From the NCBI GenBank assembly GCA_964531335.1, contig CAZHEV010000018.1, positions 15,777 through 45,367 on the forward strand: 29,591 bases of DNA, given 5' to 3'. This DNA comes from CAZHEV01 sp964531335 [NCBI: uncultured bacterium] (GTDB lineage: Bacteria > Eisenbacteria > RBG-16-71-46 > CAZHEV01). This document shows positions 15,185-21,791 of this stretch, in pieces. The notes beneath the pieces were generated by a model. The model had not been told where the DNA came from, did no database searches, and worked only from the letters and a program-made list of their open reading frames with translations. Every line of letters starts with the position of its first letter. Position 1 is the first letter of the stretch. The translations under genes and the position numbers were made by a program.

Positions 15185-16786
15185 CTGAGCACCGTAGAAA
15201 AAGCGATAGAGGCGCCCCAGACCGCCGCCGCGATCGACATAGGCACCAACGCGGTCCGCATGGCCGTCGCCCAAGTGTACCCCGACGGGCGCATCGAGGT
15301 ACTCGAAGAAGTCAACCGGCCCTGCCGCCTCGGTCACGACACCTTCAGGACCAAGTCCCTCGGCAGAAAGACGGTCGGGTCCCTCCTCGGCATACTCCGC
15401 GACTTCAGACAGATTCTAAACACTTACGAAGTCGAGCTGATAAGGGCGGTGGCCACATCCGCCGTGAGCGAAGCCTCGAACAGGGACGCGGTGCTGGACA
15501 GGATCGCCAGGACCGTGGACCTGGACATCGACGTGATCGAGCCCATCGAGCAAAGCCGCCTGACGTTGTCCGCCGTCCGTCAGTCGGTGCAAGGGCACGT
15601 GGACCTCTCCAAGGGAACGACCCTGATAGCGGACGTCGGGGGCGGCAGCACAAGGATCACGGTCCTGAAGAAGGGCCACATCGCGGCCTCGCACGACTAC
15701 GATCTGGGCGTGATCCGAATGCAGGACATGCTCCTTACCAGCAACGAGCCGCCGTTGCGGGCGGCGGACACTCTCAGGCAGCACGTCGTCAATACCGTGG
15801 TGTACGCGAGGAAATCCCTGGGTCTCAGGAAGGTGAAGACCTTCATAGGCATCGGCGGGCCGGCCAGGCTGGCCGCCCAACACGCCGGCAGCAGGCTCCT
15901 GGCCTCGGACCTCTTCGAGATGGAACGCAACGACCTCGAGCGGTTCATCGACAAATGCGCCTCCCTGGAGCCGGAGGTGCTTGCGAGAAGGTACGGCACG
16001 CCCTTGCTCGACGCGGAGAGGCTCGTCCCCGGGCTGCTCGTGTACAACGCCCTCCTCAACGCCGCCCGCGCGAACAAGATGATCATCTCGAACGTGACCA
16101 TGAGGGAGGGGCTCCTTCAGGACCTGCCCCGCTACGTGACCGGTCTCGAGGACCCGGAGCTCACGGAGAGCATCCTGACTTTCGCCCAGGCCGTCGCGGC
16201 CAAGTACAGCGACGACGTCAGGCACTCGGAGCGGGTGGCGAAGCTTTCAGCCAGGATCTTCGACGCGCTCCAGAAGGAGCACGGGCTCAAGCCGCGCCAC
16301 AGGCTGCTGCTTCAGGTGGCGGCCCAGCTACACGAGGTCGGGAAGTTCATCGGGAGCAGAGGACACCACAAGCACAGCCAGTACTTGATATCCAACACGG
16401 CCATAGTCGGTTTGAGGAAGGCCGACATCCAGGTGGTGGCCCAGGTGGCTCGGTACCATCGCGGCGGGGCCCCCAAGTCGAGCCATCTCGAGTACATGGC
16501 CATGCCGCGGAGGCAGCGCATGGTCATAAACAAGCTGGCGGCGATGCTGCGGATCGCCGATGCGCTGTACAAAGGGCACTTCCATCCCGTGGACGAGTTC
16601 AAGATCGAAAGACGGCGCAACGAGCTGTCCGTCGGCGTCGGAGGAGAGGTCGACATGACCCTACCCCGAAGGGCGCTGGCAATGAAGAGCGACTTGTTCG
16701 AGGACCTGTTCGGCATAGAGGTGAGCTTGGTGCAAGAGAGCCGCGCGGGGGTGGACGAGCCCCGCGACGGCGCCGCCGACCGGTGA
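15185..16786 (+). CDS. ppx: Ppx/GppA-family exopolyphosphatase or (p)ppGpp phosphatase with C-terminal HD-like domain
   Basis: This protein of about 533 residues releases phosphate from polyphosphate chain ends or from pppGpp in the cytosol. The ASKHA phosphate-binding motif AAIDIGTNAVRM (from about residue 15), the second loop D-V-G-G-G-S-T at 150-156, and catalytic-type Glu122 in E-P-I-E-Q (E121 of E. coli Ppx by position) are present. The C-terminal HD-like domain spans about 330-500, with His383-Glu384 where many relatives have His-Asp. Starting at the first in-frame ATG (15260) would delete the phosphate-binding loop. Back to the upstream stop (15095) there is no in-frame ATG, GTG or TTG. 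The best candidate is CTG at 15185, six bases after GAAAGGGG. Alternatively, one missing G in that run would join an ATG at 15168. It is the first gene of the polyphosphate operon, 16 bp before ppk1. Confidence 0.9.
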   Translation: MSTVEKAIEAPQTAAAIDIGTNAVRMAVAQVYPDGRIEVLEEVNRPCRLGHDTFRTKSLGRKTVGSLLGILRDFRQILNTYEVELIRAVATSAVSEASNRDAVLDRIARTVDLDIDVIEPIEQSRLTLSAVRQSVQGHVDLSKGTTLIADVGGGSTRITVLKKGHIAASHDYDLGVIRMQDMLLTSNEPPLRAADTLRQHVVNTVVYARKSLGLRKVKTFIGIGGPARLAAQHAGSRLLASDLFEMERNDLERFIDKCASLEPEVLARRYGTPLLDAERLVPGLLVYNALLNAARANKMIISNVTMREGLLQDLPRYVTGLEDPELTESILTFAQAVAAKYSDDVRHSERVAKLSARIFDALQKEHGLKPRHRLLLQVAAQLHEVGKFIGSRGHHKHSQYLISNTAIVGLRKADIQVVAQVARYHRGGAPKSSHLEYMAMPRRQRMVINKLAAMLRIADALYKGHFHPVDEFKIERRRNELSVGVGGEVDMTLPRRALAMKSDLFEDLFGIEVSLVQESRAGVDEPRDGAADR

Positions 16787-16802
16787 ACCGGGGATTGCAA
16801 AC

Positions 16803-18926
16803 ATGGCCGACGCGCTACCCGACAATCAAGAGATGATGATCAATAGAGAGCTATCGTGGCTGGAGTTCAATCACCGCGTGCTGGAGCAAGGACGCGACCA
16901 GACCGTTCCACTCATGGAGAGGCTGAAGTTCCTCGCCATAGTAAGCTCCAACCTGGATGAGTTCTTCATGGTCCGCGTGGCGACGCTCAAGCGCCAGTCG
17001 GCGGCCAGGCCGGACTCCACGGACCCTAGCGGGCTCACGCCCGACCAACAGCTCGCGAAGGTGAGCGCCAGGGCGCGGAGGATGGCCGCGGACCACGCTA
17101 GAGCCGTCGACGACGTCCTGCGCGAGCTCGGCGGGCACGGGCTGGAGGTGCTGAACGTAGAAGAGCTGACCGCCGGGCAGATGGCGTTCCTCGATTCCTA
17201 CTTCTCCGACGAGATACTGTCCTTGCTCACCCCGATGGCCGTGGACAATCTCGATCCTTTTCCTCTGCTGCCCGGCCTGAGCTTGAACCTGATACTGGCC
17301 CTTGAGCCCAGGACGGGATCGTCACGGAGCGAGGGCATGACCGGCATCGTTGTGGTTCCCGTGCCCAAGGTGCTCAGGCGGTTCGTGAGGGTGCCCGCCG
17401 GCGACAAGGTGGCGCTGGTCCCGCTGGAAAGGGTGATCCAATCCAGGATAGGCTCGCTGTTTCCCAAGCGGACGATAAAGGCGCTGGCCACGTTTCGACT
17501 GACTCGCGACTCCGACGTGGATGTCCTGGAGGAGGAGGACGAGGACCTTCTCAGCGCGGTGGAGGAGGCCGTCAAGTCCAGACAGCGCCGGAGCGTGGTC
17601 AGGCTCGAGATATCCACAGGTCCCGATCGCGCCCTCAGGAACTGGCTCGCGGAGTGGGCAAAGGTCCCGGAGCGGGACATCTACGAGATCCGCGGGTTGA
17701 TGGACGCCGCCGCCCTGACTCAGGTCGCGAACATCCCCGGGTTCTCCCGGCTGCGTGAACCCGACTGGCCCCCGCAGCAACCCCGCGACCTTGCCGACAG
17801 CGAGGACGTATGGGAGACATTGAACGACAGGGATGTGCTCTTGTTCCATCCCTACGAGTCGTTCGACCCGGTGGTCCATCTGATCCAAGAGGCGTCGGGC
17901 GACCCCGACGTGCTGGCGATGAAGATGACGCTCTACCGCACGAGCGGAAGCTCTCCCGTGATAGAGGCGCTTGCGCGCGCCGCCGAGAGCGGCAAGCAGG
18001 TGACCGTGCTGCTGGAGCTGAAGGCGCGCTTCGACGAGACGCGAAACGTGCAGTGGGCCCGCCGGCTGGAGGACGCCGGTTGCCACGTCATCTACGGCAT
18101 CTCCGGCTACAAGACCCACTCCAAGTTGCTGCTGATCGTGAGACGGGAGCCTCAAGGAATACGCCGGTACATGCACATGTCCACGGGCAATTACAACGAG
18201 AGGACGGCGCGCCTGTACTCGGACATAGGTTTGATGACCACCGACGACGACCTCGCGCGGGACGCGGCGGCGTACTTCAATATTCTGACCGGGTACTCGG
18301 AAGATGTAGGGTGGAGCAAGCTGTCCGTGGCGCCCACCGCCCTGAAGCCCAGGATACTGGACTTGATAGAGAGGGAGATCCGGGTCTCCACCCCCAATTG
18401 GCCGGGGCTGATAATGGTCAAGCTCAACTCCCTACAGGACGAGACAGTCTGCAACGCCCTGTACGCGGCGAGCCGGGCGGGCGTGAGGGTGAAGCTGAAC
18501 GTGCGCGGCATCTGCTGCCTTCGCCCGGGGGTCAAGGGGCTCTCCGATAACATAGACGTTATATCGATAGTGGATCGGTACCTCGAGCACGCGCGGGTGT
18601 TCTACTTCCAGAACGGCGGCGACGATGAGATATACATGTCCAGCGCGGACTGGATGAGTCGAAACCTGGATCACCGCCTCGAGACGATGTTCCCGGTGGC
18701 GCGGCCCGACCTCCGGAAAAGGTTGAAGGGCGCACTGGACATATACTTCGCCGACAACGTCAAGGCATGGCGCCTCCTCGGCGACGGAACCTACGAGCGG
18801 GTGCGGGCCGGCGGGTCCAGGGTGAGAGCGCAGGAGGTGCTGTACGAGGAGGCCGCCGCGGCCGGCCGCGCGTCGGCCACGCGATTCAGGCCTCTCATGA
18901 GCCCGGAGCGAGACCGCCGGGGCTGA
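16803..18926 (+). CDS. ppk1: Polyphosphate kinase 1
   Basis: This 707-residue enzyme reversibly transfers the γ-phosphate of ATP onto inorganic polyphosphate, usually at the inner face of the cell membrane. The N-terminal domain begins with NRELSWLEFNHRVLE, then S-N-L-D-E-F-F-M-V-R-V. His439 in T-H-S-K and His458 in HMSTGNYN are 19 residues apart, as His435 (the phosphorylated residue) and His454 of the E. coli enzyme. Arg568 in V-R-G and His596 in L-E-H-A-R fit Arg564 and His592 by the same spacing, so the active site appears complete. Length matches the family (about 690). The ATG at 16803 follows GGGGA. The gene sits between ppx and sixA on the same strand, with 16- and 21-bp gaps, consistent with one operon that both makes and degrades polyphosphate. 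Confidence 0.97.
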   Translation: MADALPDNQEMMINRELSWLEFNHRVLEQGRDQTVPLMERLKFLAIVSSNLDEFFMVRVATLKRQSAARPDSTDPSGLTPDQQLAKVSARARRMAADHARAVDDVLRELGGHGLEVLNVEELTAGQMAFLDSYFSDEILSLLTPMAVDNLDPFPLLPGLSLNLILALEPRTGSSRSEGMTGIVVVPVPKVLRRFVRVPAGDKVALVPLERVIQSRIGSLFPKRTIKALATFRLTRDSDVDVLEEEDEDLLSAVEEAVKSRQRRSVVRLEISTGPDRALRNWLAEWAKVPERDIYEIRGLMDAAALTQVANIPGFSRLREPDWPPQQPRDLADSEDVWETLNDRDVLLFHPYESFDPVVHLIQEASGDPDVLAMKMTLYRTSGSSPVIEALARAAESGKQVTVLLELKARFDETRNVQWARRLEDAGCHVIYGISGYKTHSKLLLIVRREPQGIRRYMHMSTGNYNERTARLYSDIGLMTTDDDLARDAAAYFNILTGYSEDVGWSKLSVAPTALKPRILDLIEREIRVSTPNWPGLIMVKLNSLQDETVCNALYAASRAGVRVKLNVRGICCLRPGVKGLSDNIDVISIVDRYLEHARVFYFQNGGDDEIYMSSADWMSRNLDHRLETMFPVARPDLRKRLKGALDIYFADNVKAWRLLGDGTYERVRAGGSRVRAQEVLYEEAAAAGRASATRFRPLMSPERDRRG

Positions 18927-18947
18927 ATCTGAAAGGGTGGGTCGAGA

Positions 18948-19442
18948 ATGGACCTCTATCTGGTCAGACACGGGATCGCGGAGCTACGCGGCGCGAAGCC
19001 GGACGACGAAAGGGCCCTGACCTCCGAGGGTATCGAGAGGACGGCACAGGTGGCGCAAGGTCTTCTGAGGCTCGACTGCAAGCCGGACATAGTGGCGACG
19101 AGCCCGTTGCGCCGCGCGGCCGAGACCGCCGAGATAATGAGAGAGGTTCTTCGCCCGGACGCGGACGTGGACATTGAGAAGCTCCTGTCGCCGGGCGCTT
19201 CGGCCTCGGAGCTTGCCGACTGGCTCTCGGGTCTGAAGGCCGGCTCCGTCATGGCCGTCGGGCACAACCCGGACATGCCCATGATTGCCGCCGAGATGAT
19301 CGCGGGAAGCAGCCCGGTGGAGATCGAGTTCAAGAAAGCGGCCGTCTGTATGCTATCCTTCAACGGGCGCCCGGGGCTCGGAAAGGGCGTCCTCCGCTGG
19401 CTGCTGCAGCCGAAACAGCTTCGCTACATAGGATCCGGCTGA
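18948..19442 (+). CDS. sixA: SixA-type phosphohistidine phosphatase
   Basis: This 164-residue histidine-phosphatase-superfamily protein removes phosphate from phosphohistidine on proteins. The catalytic Arg7-His8-Gly9 motif is at the N-terminus (YLVRHG), T-S-P-L-R-R at 51-56 supplies a second Arg, and His106 in V-G-H-N-P is the second catalytic His. The length is typical of SixA (about 160). The ATG at 18948 is preceded by an AAAGGGTGGG ribosome site; the gap after ppk1 is 21 bp. SixA genes are often found with ppx, ppk, CHAD and NUDIX genes. Whether its target is a phosphorelay, a PTS protein or phospho-Ppk1 cannot be told from sequence. Confidence 0.93.
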   Translation: MDLYLVRHGIAELRGAKPDDERALTSEGIERTAQVAQGLLRLDCKPDIVATSPLRRAAETAEIMREVLRPDADVDIEKLLSPGASASELADWLSGLKAGSVMAVGHNPDMPMIAAEMIAGSSPVEIEFKKAAVCMLSFNGRPGLGKGVLRWLLQPKQLRYIGSG

Positions 19443-19461
19443 CGGAATCATTCTTTTCAAG

Positions 19462-19737
19462 ATGAAAACCGACACAACGCGCATGAAGCTCCGCGCGAAG
19501 GGGATCAGAACCTCCCATCGCCTGCGCGCGGCCGATTCGAGGGCGAAGTTCGCAAAGACCTGGAAGCGGTTCGACAGGCGGGTGGTCCGCGATCCCCTGG
19601 AGTCGAAATTGAAAAGGCCGGCCGACCGGGCAGGGGTCGAGCGCGCGGAGCGAGAACTCCGCTCAAAGGATGCGACCGGCAAGGCCCAGGAGGCCGGGGG
19701 CCGGGAGAGCGCCTTGGGCCGGGAGAGCGCTTCGTAA
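19462..19737 (+). CDS. Small basic hypothetical protein in the polyphosphate operon
   Basis: This is a 91-residue open frame starting 19 bp after sixA on the same strand. It is strongly basic (Lys/Arg-rich through about residue 65), with no signal, membrane span or recognised domain. The C-terminus repeats G-R-E-S-A twice because of an 18-bp tandem repeat in the DNA. No convincing ribosome site stands before the ATG, and no homologue is known to me, so it could be non-coding. Operons of this type often end in a CHAD (polyphosphate-binding helical) gene; this frame is too short and lacks CHAD motifs, but a basic polyphosphate-binding role would fit. This is speculation. Confidence 0.4.
   Translation: MKTDTTRMKLRAKGIRTSHRLRAADSRAKFAKTWKRFDRRVVRDPLESKLKRPADRAGVERAERELRSKDATGKAQEAGGRESALGRESAS
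19698..19733. repeat. 18-bp tandem repeat, two copies
   Basis: Bases 19698-19715 and 19716-19733 share gggccgggagagcgc and differ only in the last three bases. They lie at the 3' end of the small basic frame, just before the convergent NUDIX gene. Confidence 0.8.
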
Positions 19738-19751
19738 ACGGGCGGATCGCG

Positions 19752-20192
19752 TCAACGACGTTTCTTCAGCTCGTCGAGGAGCTCCGGCAGCCGCTCCACG
19801 AACTCCCTGGGGCCTTCGAACTGCACGGCCGACCTGGCGTCCTCCCACTTGAACCACCTTCGCTGCCGCACATCGGACTCCTCCCAATCGTCCAGGACCT
19901 CATGTACCTCCATTAGAAAGACCTCCACCTCGCAAGGGGTGCCGTGCTTGTCGTACTCGTAAGCGCCGACCGACGGTCCTACCAGACGCCCTATCGCGCC
20001 GGCCTCCTCGAAGGCCTCCTTCAGCGCCGACTCGCCGGATTCCAGGTGAGGCTCCACGGTCCCTTTGGGGAAGATCCACTTCCGGCCGCCCGAAGGCTCG
20101 CCGCCGGTGGGGGTAATCAGCAGGACCTCTATACCGTCGCCGGCCAGTCTGTAAGGGACGACGCCCGACTGTCTCCTGATCTCACTTCGCAA
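19752..20192 (-). CDS. NUDIX hydrolase (diphosphoinositol/diadenosine polyphosphate type)
   Basis: This 146-residue cytosolic hydrolase acts on nucleoside-diphosphate-linked or similar pyrophosphate substrates. The Nudix box runs from G-T-V-E-P-H to KEAFEEAG; the catalytic E-E pair and preceding Glu are present. The usual Arg is Lys, and the Glu six positions after the box Gly is Leu with a Glu one position later. W-I-F-P-K-G before the box and E-V-F-L-M-E-V plus W-E-E-S and R-R-W-F after it match a subgroup close to diphosphoinositol polyphosphate and Ap5A hydrolases, often encoded beside ppk and sixA. The start is TTG at 20192, with TAGGAG 10 nt upstream; that site overlaps the stop codon of the decarboxylase gene, so translation is coupled. 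It converges on the polyphosphate operon with a 14-bp gap. Confidence 0.88.
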   Translation of the reverse strand: MRSEIRRQSGVVPYRLAGDGIEVLLITPTGGEPSGGRKWIFPKGTVEPHLESGESALKEAFEEAGAIGRLVGPSVGAYEYDKHGTPCEVEVFLMEVHEVLDDWEESDVRQRRWFKWEDARSAVQFEGPREFVERLPELLDELKKRR

Positions 20193-20204
20193 AGCGTCTG
20201 GCTC

Positions 20205-21662
20205 CTATTCTTTCGCGGGGCCGGGCTTGTCGAGCCCGGCGGCGGCCCTGAGTATGAGATCCCACGCCCGCCGCACGTGATCCCACTCCGTGCCCGCCTG
20301 GCCGATGGAGAAGCGAAGCGTATACTTGCCGTCCAGTACGGTATGTGTCAAGTAGAGATCCCCGCTCAGATTGAGGGCCTCCAGGAGCCGCCGGTTGGCC
20401 TCGTCGCCGCCGATGTGCCTGAAGCAGACGAGATTGAGCGGCGTCGGTGCCGCCGGCTCGAACATCTCCGACTCCTCGATCAGCTCGCGGAAGCGGCGCG
20501 CCAGCTCGACGTGTCTTCTGACGTGGTGGCGAAGCCCCTCGACCCCGTAGTGGCGGATCACGAACCACAGCTTCAGCGACCTGAAGCGGCGGCCGAGCTG
20601 AATGTGCCAGTCGCGGTAGTCGATCACCGCCCCGGATTCGGTCGCCTTGTTCCTCAGGTACTCGGGCAGTATGCTCAACGTCTTTATCAACGCCGCGCGG
20701 TCGGCCACGTAGAAGCAGTCGCAGTCGAAGTTCGTGAACATCCACTTGTGAGGGTTGAAGCAGTAGCTGTCGGCCAGCTCGACGCCGTCATGTATGTACC
20801 GGAGCTCCGGGCACAGAGCCGCCGTCCCGGACATCGCCGCGTCCACGTGCAGCCAGAGCCCCTCGTCCCTGCAAATCCGCCCGATCTCCGTAACCGGGTC
20901 GATGGCGTTGGATGAGGTCGTGCCCACGGTCGCGCAAACGAAGCACGGCAGAAATCCCCTGTCTCTGTCCTCCTTTATGGCCGAGGCCAGCTTCTCCGGC
21001 CGCAGCGCGCAGGCATCGTCCGCCTCTATGAGCCTGAGATTGCCCCGGCCCAGTCCCGAGACACCCGCCGCCTTCTCCACGGATGAGTGGGCCTGGTTGG
21101 AGGCGTACGCCGTCAGCCGCCCCCCGCAGCCCGACTCGTTGGCTGCGAACCCTGTGGCCCGCTCCCTGGCGGCGAGCAGCGCGCAGAGCGTCGCGCTGGA
21201 TGCGGTATCCTGTATGACACCGCCTCCCTCGCCGCCGGACTTGAACTTCCGCGGAAGGCCGAGCATGTCCACCAGCCAGTCGAGGACGTGGGTCTCCAGC
21301 TCGGTGCACGCGGGGCTCGTCGCCCAGAGCATTCCCTGGACGCCGAGCCCGGCCGACAGCAGCTCACCCAGCATGGCCGGCCCCGAAGCATTGGCCGGGA
21401 AGTAAGCGAAGAAGTTGGGCGACTGCCAGTGAGTTATGCCCGGCAGTATGATCCGATCGACGTCGCCCAGTATCCGGTCGAAGGGCTCGCCCCGCTCGGG
21501 AGGATCCGGCGGCAGGGCCGAGCGTATCTCCCCCGGCTCTACCCGCGACATCACCGGAAAGGACTCGATGCGCTCGTAGTAGTCCGCTATCCAGTCCACG
21601 ACGGCCCGACCGTGCTTGCGGAACTCGCCGGGTGTCATGTGGTAGCTCTTCTCACTTTCCAT
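20205..21662 (-). CDS. ddc: PLP-dependent aromatic-L-amino-acid decarboxylase (group II)
   Basis: This 485-residue cytosolic enzyme is expected to decarboxylate an aromatic amino acid (DOPA, tyrosine, tryptophan or phenylalanine type) to its amine. Family landmarks are SPNFFAYFPA at 81-90, His192 in QAHSSVEKA (stacks on PLP), Asp274 in H-V-D-A-A (binds the pyridine nitrogen) and PLP-binding Lys306 in N-P-H-K-W. The mobile loop carries Tyr349 in VIDYRDWHI; Tyr here marks decarboxylases, whereas Phe marks aldehyde synthases of this family. The length matches DOPA decarboxylases (about 480). The ATG at 21662 has GGGAG upstream. It lies 129 bp after the oligopeptidase gene and 12 bp before the NUDIX gene. 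No amine oxidase or amine transporter is nearby to reveal the product's fate. Confidence 0.93.
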   Translation of the reverse strand: MESEKSYHMTPGEFRKHGRAVVDWIADYYERIESFPVMSRVEPGEIRSALPPDPPERGEPFDRILGDVDRIILPGITHWQSPNFFAYFPANASGPAMLGELLSAGLGVQGMLWATSPACTELETHVLDWLVDMLGLPRKFKSGGEGGGVIQDTASSATLCALLAARERATGFAANESGCGGRLTAYASNQAHSSVEKAAGVSGLGRGNLRLIEADDACALRPEKLASAIKEDRDRGFLPCFVCATVGTTSSNAIDPVTEIGRICRDEGLWLHVDAAMSGTAALCPELRYIHDGVELADSYCFNPHKWMFTNFDCDCFYVADRAALIKTLSILPEYLRNKATESGAVIDYRDWHIQLGRRFRSLKLWFVIRHYGVEGLRHHVRRHVELARRFRELIEESEMFEPAAPTPLNLVCFRHIGGDEANRRLLEALNLSGDLYLTHTVLDGKYTLRFSIGQAGTEWDHVRRAWDLILRAAAGLDKPGPAKE

Positions 21663-21766
21663 GGCCGCTCCCTCGGTTCTTACAGCCCGGGCAGGTCATC
21701 CTCCTCGGCCGTGGACAGCCCTCCGCCGAGCGTCGTCTCCGTATTCGGACTCCCTCTCAGCTATAC

Positions 21767-21789
21767 GGCGCTCCCTGCCGCGCAGCGCC
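21767..21789. other. Short hairpin after the oligopeptidase gene
   Basis: GGCGCT (21767-21772) pairs with AGCGCC (21784-21789) over an 11-nt loop, three bases past the oligopeptidase stop codon on the minus strand. No T-tract follows, so it is at best a weak terminator or mRNA 3' stabiliser. Confidence 0.3.
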
Positions 21790-21791
21790 TT

